From Streptantibioticus parmotrematis (GTDB taxonomy: Bacteria > Actinomycetota > Actinomycetes > Streptomycetales > Streptomycetaceae): DNA of 64,000 nt. Both the position numbers and the translations under genes were made by a program. The stretch spans positions 1-64,000 of the forward strand of contig NZ_JAINVZ010000028.1 of assembly GCF_019890615.1 (NCBI RefSeq), written 5' to 3'. The notes beneath the pieces are model-generated. The model was not told the DNA's origin, made no database searches, and saw nothing but the letters and a program-made list of their open reading frames with translations. Below, piece after piece: positions 1 to 8,507 of the stretch; the first letter of the stretch is position 1; every line of letters starts with the position of its first letter.

Positions 1-290
1 GTTTCCAGCTTATCAGATCTTTTCGGACCCGATTCCCGCCGGCGGGATTTTGTTTCGCGCCTTCCGGCGCGTCCACTACGTTAGCGGATTTCCCCGCCGA
101 CTCATAATCGAGCCGGTCGAATGCAATTCCGGGCAAGCCGAAACACATCCCGTTGGGGAGGCCCTGCAGTAGTGGTGTGCCGCCGGGCGGCAGGAGTGGC
201 TGCCGTTTGCCCCTCTCGGGGCGTGGCAACTGTTCGACTCTACACCAGCGAGTCTGGCGCGTTCAAACCACGCCACGCGGTGATGTCGGC
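1..290. other. gene-free left edge upstream of the trpS leader
   Basis: I see no convincing gene here; the small open frames have poor codon bias and no ribosome site. A short GC stem (TCCCG, loop CCGG, CGGGA at 34-47) followed by a T-rich stretch (TTTTGTTT) may be a weak terminator of a gene that lies off the left edge and reads rightward. The rest presumably carries the upstream part of the trpS promoter. Confidence 0.4.
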
Positions 291-296
291 TACGCT
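291..296 (+). promoter_or_regulatory. candidate -10 box for a leaderless trpS leader transcript
   Basis: TACGCT fits the actinobacterial TANNNT -10 pattern. It ends exactly 6 nt before the ATG of the Trp-rich leader peptide, and that ATG has no Shine-Dalgarno sequence. This is the geometry of a leaderless mRNA starting at the A of the ATG. No good -35 element is visible, so the call is tentative. Confidence 0.35.
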
Positions 297-302
297 TCCC
301 GC

Positions 303-344
303 ATGACTTCGCACGCGCTCGCGCACCAGTGGTGGGCCGCCTGA
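303..344 (+). CDS. trpS leader peptide (13 aa, tandem Trp codons)
   Basis: A short frame reads MTSHALAHQWWAA and then TGA. The two consecutive TGG codons at 330-335 are the sensor: when charged tRNA-Trp is scarce the ribosome should stall there. The reading frame ends inside a hairpin (335-352) that competes with a downstream terminator stem (374-398), which is the standard layout of ribosome-mediated attenuation. A leader of this type is known for the indolmycin-resistant auxiliary TrpRS gene of S. coelicolor; assignment here rests on sequence logic. The ATG has no SD, consistent with leaderless initiation. Confidence 0.8.
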   Translation: MTSHALAHQWWAA

Positions 345-352
345 CGGCGGCC
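335..352 (+). promoter_or_regulatory. attenuator segments 1:2 (hairpin over the leader stop)
   Basis: GGCCGCC (335-341), loop TGAC and GGCGGCC (346-352) form a perfect 7-bp stem that starts just after the second Trp codon. Segment 2 (346-352) is also perfectly complementary to GGCCGCC at 377-383, the 5' arm of the terminator. Ribosome stalling on the Trp codons would mask segment 1 and release segment 2 to form a 2:3 antiterminator. Confidence 0.75.
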
Positions 353-373
353 GACCTCCAGCGCATGCGATCC

Positions 374-398
374 AACGGCCGCCGCTTCGGCGGCCGTT
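374..398 (+). terminator. attenuator terminator stem 3:4 before trpS
   Basis: AACGGCCGCCG, loop CTT and CGGCGGCCGTT form a perfect 11-bp stem. There is no U-tract, which is common for Streptomyces terminators. Its 5' arm can instead pair with 346-352, giving mutually exclusive structures that should set trpS read-through by Trp-tRNA charging. Confidence 0.75.
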
Positions 399-464
399 CG
401 CGTATCTCCACCCGGACGGCGGCCACCGCGGGCAGCGGCCCCGACCCGTCGGGAGACAGACGAG

Positions 465-1463
465 ATGACGCGCATCTTCAGCGGTATCAAGCCCACCGGC
501 CACCTGACCCTGGGCAACTACCTGGGCGCCCTGCGCCGGTGGGTCCAGGTCGACCAGCACGCCGCTGACGCCCTGTTCAGCGTGGTCGACCTGCACGCCC
601 TGACCGTCGACCACGACCCGGGGCGGGTGCGGAGGCTGAGCCGGCAGGCGGCGACGCTGATGCTGGCGGCCGGGCTCGACCCCCAGGTCTGCACGCTGTT
701 CGTCCAGAGCCACGTCGACGAGCACACCCGGCTCGCGTACCTCATGGAGTGCACGGCGAGCGACGGTGAGATGCGGCGCATGATCCAGTACAAGGAGAAG
801 GAGGCGCAGGAACGGGCGCGCGGGCGCAGTGTGCGGCTGTCGCTGCTGACGTATCCCGCGCTGATGGCGGCGGACATCCTGGCGTACCAGGCGGACGAGG
901 TGCCGGTCGGCGAGGACCAGACGCAGCACGTCGAGCTGACGCGGGACCTGGCCGTGCGCTTCAACCAGCGGTACGGGCACACCTTCACGGTGCCGAGGGC
1001 GACGCGTCCCCCGGTGGCGGCGCGGGTGATGGACCTTCAGGACCCGACGTCGAAGATGGGCAAGTCGCACGCCGCGACCGCCGGGATCATCTACCTGCTG
1101 GACGAGCCGGAGGCGATCCGCAGGAAGGTCATGCGCGCGGTGACCGACAGCGGCGGCGAGGTGGCCTACGACCGCGAGGAGCGGCCCGGCGTCGCCAACC
1201 TGCTGGACGTCCTGGCCGCCTGCACCGACGGCGACCCGGAACGGCTCGCGCAGGACTACGACAGCTACGGCGCGTTGAAGAAGGACACCGCCGAGGCGGT
1301 CGTGGAGGTGCTGCGGCCGGTGCGGGAGCGGCACGCGGAGCTGTGCGCCCGGCCGCAGATCGTGGCGGACGTGCTGCGCGAGGGTGCGGAACGCGCGCGG
1401 GCGCTGGCCCGGCCGACGGTGGACGCGGCGTTCGCGGCGGTGGGGCTGCTGGGCCGGGAGTGA
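465..1463 (+). CDS. trpS: tryptophanyl-tRNA synthetase, attenuator-controlled type
   Basis: A class I aminoacyl-tRNA synthetase that charges tRNA-Trp in the cytoplasm. The 332 residues match the family length. The HIGH-type signature appears as TGHLTLGN (residues 11-18), and the second signature reads KMGKS (197-201) instead of KMSKS. GGGAG nine bases upstream supports the ATG. The Trp-codon leader peptide and terminator upstream indicate induction when tRNA-Trp charging falls. Streptomyces genomes usually carry two TrpRS genes, one inducible and indolmycin-resistant; the leader and the neighbouring proC suggest this is that auxiliary enzyme. The antibiotic resistance itself is inferred, not visible. 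Confidence 0.95.
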   Translation: MTRIFSGIKPTGHLTLGNYLGALRRWVQVDQHAADALFSVVDLHALTVDHDPGRVRRLSRQAATLMLAAGLDPQVCTLFVQSHVDEHTRLAYLMECTASDGEMRRMIQYKEKEAQERARGRSVRLSLLTYPALMAADILAYQADEVPVGEDQTQHVELTRDLAVRFNQRYGHTFTVPRATRPPVAARVMDLQDPTSKMGKSHAATAGIIYLLDEPEAIRRKVMRAVTDSGGEVAYDREERPGVANLLDVLAACTDGDPERLAQDYDSYGALKKDTAEAVVEVLRPVRERHAELCARPQIVADVLREGAERARALARPTVDAAFAAVGLLGRE

Positions 1464-1494
1464 AGCGGGACGCGGGAGGGGCGCACGGGCTCGC

Positions 1495-1542
1495 GCGCCC
1501 CTCGCGCCGGTGCGTTCCGCGCCCCTCCCGCCGGTGCGTTCC
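1495..1542. repeat. two tandem copies of a 24-bp unit
   Basis: Two adjacent 24-bp units (1495-1518 and 1519-1542) differ at one base. They fill the gap between the convergent trpS and proC stop codons. No strong stem is seen, so a terminator role is not evident. Confidence 0.85.
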
Positions 1543-1545
1543 GGG

Positions 1546-2355
1546 TCAGCTCTTGCCCTCGGCCAGTTCGCGGCTGCGGTCGCGGGCTGCTTCCAGGGCG
1601 GAGAGCAGGGCGGCTCGTACTCCGTGGCTCTCCAGTTCGCGGATGGCGCTGATCGTGGTGCCGGCCGGGGAGGTGACGGCCTCGCGGAGCTTGACGGGGT
1701 GTTCTCCGCTGTCGCGGAGCATCACGGCGGCGCCTATGGCGGACTGCACGATCAGGTCGTGCGCCTGGGAGCGCGGCAGGCCGAGCAGGATGCCGGCGTC
1801 CGTCATGGCCTCGACCAGGTAGTAGAAGTACGCGGGGCCCGAGCCGGACAGGGCGGTCGCCGCGTCCTGGTGCTTCTCCGGCACGCGCAGCGTCTTGCCG
1901 ACCGGGTTGAAGATCTCCTCGGTGCGCCGCAGGTGCTCCTCGGTGGCGTGGCTGCCGGCCGAGATGACGGACATGCCCTCGTCGACCAGGACCGGGGTGT
2001 TGGGCATGACGCGGACCACCGGGGTGCCCTCGGCGAGGCGTTCCTCGAAGAACGCGGTGGGCACGCCCGCCGCGGCCGAGATCACCAGGCGGTCGGCCGG
2101 GACGTGCGGGGCCAGCTCGTCCAGGAGGGCGGCCATGTCCTGCGGTTTGACGGCGAGGATCAGGGTGTCGGCGGTCTTGGCGGCCTCGGCGTTGGTGACG
2201 CAGGCGACGCCGTAGCGCTCGCGCAGTGCGGCGGCGCGGTCCGCGCGGCGGGTGGTGACCAGGAGTTCGCCGGGCGCCCAGCCCGCGCGGATCATGCCGG
2301 ACAGCAGCGCCTCACCGATCTTGCCGGTGCCAAGGACGGCGACTTTCTGGGTCAT
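1546..2355 (-). CDS. proC: pyrroline-5-carboxylate reductase
   Basis: Catalyses the last step of proline synthesis, NAD(P)H-dependent reduction of pyrroline-5-carboxylate. The N-terminus carries the Rossmann nucleotide-binding loop (VLGTGKIGEALLSG), and the C-terminal half carries the family segments SGSGPAYFYYLVEAM and TSPAGTT. The ATG at 2355 is preceded by GAGGTG with a 9-nt spacer, so I prefer it (269 aa) over the GTG four codons upstream. The gene converges with trpS. Nothing unusual is seen in the protein. Confidence 0.94.
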   Translation of the reverse strand: MTQKVAVLGTGKIGEALLSGMIRAGWAPGELLVTTRRADRAAALRERYGVACVTNAEAAKTADTLILAVKPQDMAALLDELAPHVPADRLVISAAAGVPTAFFEERLAEGTPVVRVMPNTPVLVDEGMSVISAGSHATEEHLRRTEEIFNPVGKTLRVPEKHQDAATALSGSGPAYFYYLVEAMTDAGILLGLPRSQAHDLIVQSAIGAAVMLRDSGEHPVKLREAVTSPAGTTISAIRELESHGVRAALLSALEAARDRSRELAEGKS

Positions 2356-2553
2356 GGAGCGGCTCACCTCAGCCTTGCGGGGTTACGCGTATCTGCCGTG
2401 CTGCGCTCATCCTCGCACCGGCGCGGGGTGCCGCGTGCGGCCGTCTCACGGCGCGGGCGGGCGAAGGCCCCGGACGGGGGTGGGCCTACCCCCACCCCGA
2501 TCGGGGCGCTCCTGGCAATGCCGCGAAGGGTCCGGCTGACCGACACTGCTGGC

Positions 2554-4047
2554 ATGAGGGAACGACGGGGTTACGGGCCGTACCGGGGCGACCGGGGCGA
2601 GTGGCGTTCGCAGGTGCGGGAGTGGCACGAGGAGCACCGCCGCGAGCAGATGGCCGTCCACACCGAGATGGTCCGCGAGCAGCGCGAGCAGTGGCGCCGG
2701 CACCAGGAGGCGCACCGGGAGCGGGTGCGCGAGCAGCGCGAACGGCACCGGGAACGGCACGAGCGGCGGCGGGAGCGGCACGAGCTGCGGCGGGCCCAGC
2801 GGCACGAGCAGGCCATCGAGCGCCGCAAGGCGGTGGCGCTGGGCCTGCGGCTGTCCGGCCAGTCGCTCGGCACCGTCTTCGGGCTGCTCGTCGCGGTGGT
2901 GGGGGTCGCGTTGACGGTCTGCCTGCCGTTCGTCGGGCCTCCGGCGTTGCGCACGACGCGGTGGTTCGCGCGGCGGCAGCGGCGGATGCTGGCGGAGGTC
3001 TTCGGACACGAGGTGCCGGAGGCGTACCGCCCGGCCCTGACCGGGGAGCGGCTGCCCGGCGGGAAGTTCCGTTACGGGGACCGGATCGAGCGCAAGGAGC
3101 GGTCCTCCTGGGAGGTGGAGTTCTGGCGGCTGTACGGCGACCCGGCGAGCTGGCGGGACCTGAGGTGGCTGGCGTGCGCGCCGCTGCTGGGGCTGGTGAC
3201 GCTGGTGCCGACGCTGTGCCTGCTGGACGGTTCGCTGGGCCAGTTGTGGGTGAGCGGCGAGTTGAATCACGTGATGCTGGCGGCGTTGTTCGTCGGCGGC
3301 TGGCTGATCGCGCCGGGGTCCCTGACCGCGTACCGGCGCTGGTCGGTGGCGCTGCTGGAGCCGCCGCGCAACGCGGCGCTGGAGCAGCGGGTGCAGCGGC
3401 TGACCGAGACCCGCGCGGACGCGGTGGACACGCAGGCGGCGGAGCTGCGCCGCATCGAGCGCGACCTGCACGACGGGGTCCAGGCGCGGCTGGTGGCCAT
3501 GGGCCTGAACCTGGGTGCGGTCGAGCAGTTGATGGAGACCGACCCGGAGGCGGCCAGGGAGTTGCTGGCGCAGTCGCGCGAGGCGTCGGCGAACGCGTTG
3601 CAGGAGCTGCGCGGTCTGGTGCGCGGCATCCATCCGCCGGTGCTGGCGGAACGTGGTCTGGCGGACGCGATCAGGGCGCTGGCGCTGGACAGCCCGCTGA
3701 CGGTGGAGGTGGTGGAGGACCTGCCGGGGCGGGCCGAGCCTCCGGTGGAGTCGGCGGTGTACTTCGCGGTGAGCGAGCTGCTGACCAACGCGGCCCGGCA
3801 CTCGGGGGCCGGCCGGGTCTGGATCGACCTGCACCACACCGGCGACGCGCTGCGGGTCCAGGTGACCGACGACGGGCAGGGCGGCGCGGACCACCGGTCG
3901 GGCTCCGGCACCGGGCTGCGCGGGATCGAGCGGCGGCTCGGTACGTTCGACGGCGTACTCGCCCTGAGCAGTCCGCAGGGCGGCCCGACCATCGTGACCC
4001 TGGAGTTGCCGTGCGCATTGTCCTCGCGGAGGACCTCTACCTGCTGA
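2554..4047 (+). CDS. two-component sensor histidine kinase (NarL/DesK type)
   Basis: A membrane sensor kinase of 497 aa. Residues about 15-95 form an extremely charged Arg/Glu/His/Gln-rich stretch, probably a coiled coil, followed by three or four hydrophobic segments. The HisKA_3 dimerisation domain has its phosphoacceptor at His306 in RDLHDGVQ. The HATPase region shows NAARHSG and a GTGLRGIERR loop. The next gene, a response regulator, starts inside its 3' end, so the two are translationally coupled. The signal is unknown. I chose the ATG after the 186-bp divergent gap from proC; the frame stays open far upstream only because of GC bias. Confidence 0.88.
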   Translation: MRERRGYGPYRGDRGEWRSQVREWHEEHRREQMAVHTEMVREQREQWRRHQEAHRERVREQRERHRERHERRRERHELRRAQRHEQAIERRKAVALGLRLSGQSLGTVFGLLVAVVGVALTVCLPFVGPPALRTTRWFARRQRRMLAEVFGHEVPEAYRPALTGERLPGGKFRYGDRIERKERSSWEVEFWRLYGDPASWRDLRWLACAPLLGLVTLVPTLCLLDGSLGQLWVSGELNHVMLAALFVGGWLIAPGSLTAYRRWSVALLEPPRNAALEQRVQRLTETRADAVDTQAAELRRIERDLHDGVQARLVAMGLNLGAVEQLMETDPEAARELLAQSREASANALQELRGLVRGIHPPVLAERGLADAIRALALDSPLTVEVVEDLPGRAEPPVESAVYFAVSELLTNAARHSGAGRVWIDLHHTGDALRVQVTDDGQGGADHRSGSGTGLRGIERRLGTFDGVLALSSPQGGPTIVTLELPCALSSRRTSTC

Positions 4048-4658
4048 GGGAAGGCCTGATCCGGCTGCTGGAGGCCCATGGCTTCGAGATCGCGGCGGCG
4101 GTGGAGAGCGGGCCGGAGTTGCAGCGGGCGCTGGTGGACTTGCGGCCGGACGTCGCGGTGGTGGACGTCCGGCTGCCACCGACCTTCACCGACGAGGGGT
4201 TGCAGGCGGCGCTGGCGGCGCGCCGCCAGGTGCCGGGGCTGCCGGTGCTGGTGCTGTCGCAGCACGTGGAGCAGTTGTACGCCCGCGAGTTGCTGGCGGA
4301 CGGCAGCGGCGGGGTGGGCTATCTGCTCAAGGACCGGGTGTTCAACGCGGAGCAGTTCACCGACGCGGTGCGGCGGGTGGCGGCGGGCGGCACCGCGATG
4401 GACCCGGACGTGATCGCGAAGCTGATGGCCAGCAACTCGCGGGACGAGCCGCTGGCGGCGCTGACGCCGCGCGAGCGGGAGGTGCTGGAGCTGATGGCGG
4501 AGGGGCGCTCCAACGCGGCGGTGGCGCAGCGGTTGTTCATCAGCGAGGGGGCGGTGGGCAAGCACACCACGAGCATCTTCACCAAGCTGGGCCTGGCCGC
4601 CTCGGACGACGACAACCGCCGGGTGCTGGCGGTGCTGGCGTACCTCAACGGCACCTGA
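4011..4658 (+). CDS. NarL/FixJ-family response regulator
   Basis: A 215-aa response regulator paired with the kinase upstream, overlapping it by 37 bp. The receiver domain has an acidic pocket at E7/D8, phosphoacceptor Asp52 in VVDVRLP, and the Lys of YLLKD. The C-terminal LuxR-type helix-turn-helix spans about residues 148-210 (LTPREREVLELMAEGRSN, then GAVGKHTTSIFTKL). The GTG start has GGAG about six bases upstream. The targets are not visible; an orphan regulon or autoregulation from the divergent gap before the kinase is possible. Confidence 0.92.
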   Translation: MRIVLAEDLYLLREGLIRLLEAHGFEIAAAVESGPELQRALVDLRPDVAVVDVRLPPTFTDEGLQAALAARRQVPGLPVLVLSQHVEQLYARELLADGSGGVGYLLKDRVFNAEQFTDAVRRVAAGGTAMDPDVIAKLMASNSRDEPLAALTPREREVLELMAEGRSNAAVAQRLFISEGAVGKHTTSIFTKLGLAASDDDNRRVLAVLAYLNGT

Positions 4659-4698
4659 GCCCGGCCCGGCCCGGCGCAGGGCGGGGCGGGGCGGCGCG

Positions 4699-5193
4699 CT
4701 ACTTGCGCTTGCGCTTGCCGCTCGCGCGCCGGGCCTTGGCCTTGCGTTCGTACGCGGTGCGGGCGGCCTCGTACTCGGCGCGGTGCAGGCCCTCGCCGGG
4801 GGCCTCGGTCAGGCAGCGCAGGGCGTAGGCGATCAGGGTGCCGATGAAGCCGATGAACAGCAGGCCCCTGCTGTCCGCCCGGCTCGACTGCGACCTGCGC
4901 TGGAAGCCGCTCCAGGTGTGGCCGAAGGCCAGCGCGGTGCAGACGGCGACGGCGACGACGAACAGCAGCTCGACGAAGCCGCCGACGTTCGCGTCGTCGA
5001 AGCCCTGGTACGCGAAGCGGATCAGGAACGCGCCGACCGCGGCGGCGACCAGCGCGCCGGTCCCGAGACCGGCGCGCCGCGCCGCGTAGCCGCCGTCGTG
5101 GTCGACCCAGGTCGTGCTGAAGAACCGCAGGGGTTCCGGGGCAGGGGCGCCGGTGGGCTGGGCTTCGTCGGGCTGTGGTGGTGTCTCGCTCAC
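4699..5193 (-). CDS. small integral membrane protein, unknown function
   Basis: Not a family I can name. The 164-aa protein has a Pro/Glu/Ala-rich N-terminus (about 40 residues), three hydrophobic segments (about residues 43-65, 70-92 and 108-124) and a strongly basic, Lys/Arg-rich cytoplasmic tail ending in KRKRK. The GTG start lies 10 nt after the ilvD stop, so it is probably co-transcribed with ilvD. The pattern resembles conserved hypothetical membrane proteins next to ilvD in other Streptomyces. No catalytic motif is seen. Confidence 0.75.
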   Translation of the reverse strand: MSETPPQPDEAQPTGAPAPEPLRFFSTTWVDHDGGYAARRAGLGTGALVAAAVGAFLIRFAYQGFDDANVGGFVELLFVVAVAVCTALAFGHTWSGFQRRSQSSRADSRGLLFIGFIGTLIAYALRCLTEAPGEGLHRAEYEAARTAYERKAKARRASGKRKRK

Positions 5194-5203
5194 CCCGCGA
5201 TTG

Positions 5204-7045
5204 TCACCCGAGCGCGTCGACGTCGCGCACGGCCCCCTTGTCGGCGCTGGTGGCCATCGCCGCGTAGGCGCGCAGCGCGGCGGAGACCTTGCGGTCGCGG
5301 TCCTTGGGCGCGTAGACGCCGCCGAGGGCCGCGCGCCGGGCGTCCAGTTCCTCCTGCGGGACGAGGACCTCGATGGTGCGGGCGGGGATGTCGATGCGCA
5401 CCCGGTCGCCGTCGCGGACCAGCGCGATGGTGCCGCCCGCCGCCGCCTCCGGGGAGACGTGGCCGATGGACAGGCCCGAGGTGCCGCCGGAGAAGCGGCC
5501 GTCGGTGATCAGCGCACAGGCCTTGCCGAGGCCGCGGCCCTTGAGGAACGCGGTCGGGTAGAGCATCTCCTGCATACCGGGGCCGCCCTTGGGGCCCTCG
5601 TAGCGGACGACGACGACGTCGCCCTCGGAGACGCGCTTGCCGAGGATCGCCTCGACGGCCTGCTCCTGGGACTCCACGACCACGGCCGGGCCCTCGAAGA
5701 CCAGGATCGACTCGTCGACGCCCGCGGTCTTCACCACGCAGCCGTCGACGGCGAGGTTGCCCTTGAGCACGGCGAGACCGCCGTCGGCCGAGTAGGCGTG
5801 TGCCAGGTCGCGGACGCAGCCGTGCTCGGCGTCGGTGTCGAGCGACTCCCAGCGCTCGGACTGGGAGAACGCGGTGGCCGACCGCACGCAGCCGGGCGCG
5901 GCGTGGAACATCTCCACGGCCTGCGGTGACGGGGAGCCGCCGCGCACGTCCCACTGCTTGAGCCAGTCGGCGAGCGAGGCGGAGTGCACCGCGTGCACGT
6001 CCTCGTTGAGCAGGCCGGCGCGGTGCAGTTCGCCGAGGATGGCGGGGATGCCACCGGCGCGGTGCACGTCCTCCATGTGGTACGCGCTGGACGGCGCGAC
6101 CTTGCTCAGGCAGGGCACGCCGCGCGAGAGCTGGTCGATGTCGTCCATCGTGAAGTCGAGTGCGGCCTCACGGGCGGCGGCCAGCAGGTGGAGGATGGTG
6201 TTGGTCGAGCCGCCCATGGCGATGTCCATGGCCATGGCGTTCTCGAACGCGGCACGGTTGGCGGTCGCGCGCGGCAGGACGGTGGCGTCGTCCTGCTCGT
6301 AGTAGCGCTTGGTGATCTCCACGACCGTGCGGCCGGCGTCCTCGTAGAGGGCCTTGCGGGCGGTGTGGGTGGCGAGCACCGAGCCGTTGCCGGGCAGGGC
6401 CAGGCCGAGCGCCTCGACCAGGCAGTTCATCGAGTTGGCGGTGAACATGCCGGAACAGGAGCCGCAGGTCGGGCAGGCGGCCTCCTCGACGCGGGCGAGG
6501 TCCTCGTCGCTGACGGTCTCCGAGACCGCGTCGGACATGGCGGAGATCAGGTCGAGGCCGGTGCGCACGGTGCCGTCCACCAGGACCGCCTTGCCGGCCT
6601 CCATCGGGCCGCCGGAGACGAAGACGGTGGGGATGTTCAGGCGCAGCGCGGCCATCAGCATGCCGGGCGTGATCTTGTCGCAGTTGGAGATGCAGACCAG
6701 CGCGTCGGCGCAGTGCGCCTCGACCATGTACTCGACGGAGTCGGCGATCAGGTCGCGGGACGGCAGGCTGTAGAGCATGCCGCCGTGGCCCATGGCGATG
6801 CCGTCGTCGACGGCGATGGTGTTGAACTCGCGCGGGATGCCGCCGGCGCGCTTGACCGCCTCGGAGACGATGCGGCCGACGGGCTGGAGGTGGGTGTGGC
6901 CGGGTACGAACTCGGTGAAGCTGTTGGCGACCGCGATGATCGGCTTGCCGAAGTCCTCGCGCTCGACTCCGGCGGCGCGCAGAAGGGCGCGCGCTCCCGC
7001 CATGTTGCGGCCGTGGGTGACCGTACGTGACCTCAGCTCGGGCAC
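5204..7045 (-). CDS. ilvD: dihydroxy-acid dehydratase
   Basis: An iron-sulfur dehydratase that makes the 2-keto acids leading to valine, isoleucine and leucine, and to pantothenate. The 613 residues match the long IlvD class. The conserved Fe-S ligands lie in [11 protein letters not shown] and [17 protein letters not shown], and the C-terminal segments [19 protein letters not shown] and PARTIEVLV are present. The GTG at 7045 has GGAG upstream; the frame runs 26 codons further but that stretch lacks IlvD similarity. The small membrane-protein gene follows after 10 nt. Confidence 0.96.
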   Translation of the reverse strand: MPELRSRTVTHGRNMAGARALLRAAGVEREDFGKPIIAVANSFTEFVPGHTHLQPVGRIVSEAVKRAGGIPREFNTIAVDDGIAMGHGGMLYSLPSRDLIADSVEYMVEAHCADALVCISNCDKITPGMLMAALRLNIPTVFVSGGPMEAGKAVLVDGTVRTGLDLISAMSDAVSETVSDEDLARVEEAACPTCGSCSGMFTANSMNCLVEALGLALPGNGSVLATHTARKALYEDAGRTVVEITKRYYEQDDATVLPRATANRAAFENAMAMDIAMGGSTNTILHLLAAAREAALDFTMDDIDQLSRGVPCLSKVAPSSAYHMEDVHRAGGIPAILGELHRAGLLNEDVHAVHSASLADWLKQWDVRGGSPSPQAVEMFHAAPGCVRSATAFSQSERWESLDTDAEHGCVRDLAHAYSADGGLAVLKGNLAVDGCVVKTAGVDESILVFEGPAVVVESQEQAVEAILGKRVSEGDVVVVRYEGPKGGPGMQEMLYPTAFLKGRGLGKACALITDGRFSGGTSGLSIGHVSPEAAAGGTIALVRDGDRVRIDIPARTIEVLVPQEELDARRAALGGVYAPKDRDRKVSAALRAYAAMATSADKGAVRDVDALG

Positions 7046-7170
7046 GGTTGCTCCACTCCTTCGACGTCCCGCCACGCTTCGCGGCGTGGTCCAGATCCTT
7101 CCGAGGGTACGCCCGGCGCCCAAGATCTGGACGCGCTGTCCGAATGGCGGACGCGGCGTTCAGTCCTCGG

Positions 7171-8034
7171 TCAGCGGCGGCCGACCCGGGCGGCGGAGGC
7201 CAGGTGGAGCCGGGTGAAGGCGAGCGCCTCGGCGAGGTCGGCCTCGCGTTCGGCGGCGGACAGCGAACGGCGGGTGTTGACCTCGACCACCACGTGCCCG
7301 GTGAACCCGGAGGCGGCCAGCCGTTCGAGCAGCGCGGCGCACGGCTGCGTACCGCGGCCCGGCACCAGGTGTTCGTCCTTGGCCGACCCGTTGCCGTCGG
7401 CGAGGTGGACGTGGGCGAGGCGGTCGCCCATGCGGCCGACCATCTCCAACGCGTCGTTGCGCGCGGTGGCGGTGTGCGACAGGTCGACGGTGAAGTGGCG
7501 GAAGTCCTCGGTGGTGGGGTCCCAGTCGGGCGCGTAGGCGAGCATCTCGCGGTCGCGGTAGCGCCACGGGTACATGTTCTCCACCGCGAACCGCACGTCG
7601 GTCTCGTCCGCCATCCGCCACACGCCGCGCACGAAGTCGCGGGCGTAGCTGCGCTGCCAGCGGAACGGCGGGTGGACCACGACGGTCGAGGCGCCGAGGC
7701 GCTCGGCGGCGCTGCGGGCGCGCTGGAGCTTGGTCCACGGGTCGGTGGACCACACCCGCTGGGTGATCAGCAGGCAGGGGGCGTGCACCGCGAGGACGGG
7801 AACGCCGTGGTAGTCGGACAGGCGGCGCAGCGCCTCCACGTCCTGGCTGACGGGGTCGGTCCACACCATGACCTCGACGCCGTCGTAGCCGAGACGCGCG
7901 GCGATCTCGAAGGCGGTCGCGGTGGACTCCGGGTAGACCGAGGCGGTGGACAGCGCGACCTTGGCCTCCGGCACGGACACGGCGCGCCCGCGGGGCACGC
8001 CGTACGCCTGGGGGTCGTCTCCTGGGTCGGTCAC
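7171..8034 (-). CDS. sugar phosphate isomerase/epimerase-like TIM-barrel protein
   Basis: A 287-aa AP-endonuclease-2/xylose-isomerase-like barrel. The repeated barrel pattern is visible: [60 protein letters not shown] and VVVEVN. The His, Glu and Asp residues sit where family metal ligands usually lie. The substrate is unknown. The start is uncertain: GTG at 8034 is chosen, but a second GTG at about 7980 (SVPEAKVAL) is also possible and neither has a good SD. A 125-nt gap precedes ilvD. The upstream side is the large palindrome at 8168-8482. Confidence 0.82.
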   Translation of the reverse strand: MTDPGDDPQAYGVPRGRAVSVPEAKVALSTASVYPESTATAFEIAARLGYDGVEVMVWTDPVSQDVEALRRLSDYHGVPVLAVHAPCLLITQRVWSTDPWTKLQRARSAAERLGASTVVVHPPFRWQRSYARDFVRGVWRMADETDVRFAVENMYPWRYRDREMLAYAPDWDPTTEDFRHFTVDLSHTATARNDALEMVGRMGDRLAHVHLADGNGSAKDEHLVPGRGTQPCAALLERLAASGFTGHVVVEVNTRRSLSAAEREADLAEALAFTRLHLASAARVGRR

Positions 8035-8167
8035 GGGCAACAGCGTACGGCCCTGGGGTGCGGGGGCGGCGGGGACGTCACGCGATTTCGGCCCTGGGGG
8101 CGTGGCGGGCGGGGTCTTGTGCGGAGTGTCACTTCTGCGCTGCGCGCCTCGGATGCGAAGTGTCACG

Positions 8168-8482
8168 TCTGCGCCGCTGCGCGGCTTGAGGGGGCGGAGG
8201 CGGGGTGCCCACGGTGCTGCGCACCTGCCTTCGACACCCGATCGCTTCGCGCCCGGGTCCGGCCTACGGAGTCCGAAGGCGAGGACGGTTCCTGGATTAG
8301 TTGTCTCACCCTTGTCTCCGGCAACGAGTTGTCACCGCTAGATACTTGTCGGAGACAACGGTGAGACAACTAATCCGGGAACCCTTGCCCCCTCCCGGTC
8401 GCGCAGCGCCCGGGCATCACAGGCAGGTGCGCAGCACCGATGGCCCCCGCCTCCGCCCCCTCAAGCCGCGCAGCGGCGCAGA
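8168..8482. repeat. long interrupted palindrome (about 315 bp)
   Basis: The 473-bp gap between the isomerase-like gene and the ppx-like gene holds no gene but a striking inverted repeat. Outer arms 8168-8230 and 8421-8482 (about 62 bp) match except for a few bases near the middle. Inner arms 8291-8320 and 8350-8379 (30 bp) match at 28 positions. Between them the flanking 60 and 41 bp have diverged. The centre is about 29 bp. A partial direct duplication of the outer end (AGTGTCAC, TCTGCGC) lies at 8125-8181. It looks like a non-coding MITE-like or structured element. Its role is unknown. Confidence 0.85.
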
Positions 8483-8507
8483 AGGAACACTCCGTGGAAA
8501 GGCCCGC

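Noticed and set aside
255..275. GTTCAAACC resembling a tRNA T-loop
   Set aside because: No acceptor, D-arm or anticodon arm can be built around it.
76..426. 116-codon frame opposite the trpS leader
   Set aside because: Composition is Arg/Ala-rich, no SD, and it overlaps the attenuator stems.
1384..2553. open frame extending the first histidine kinase upstream
   Set aside because: The extension overlaps trpS and all of proC, is Gly/Arg-rich and lacks motifs; the kinase starts at 2554.
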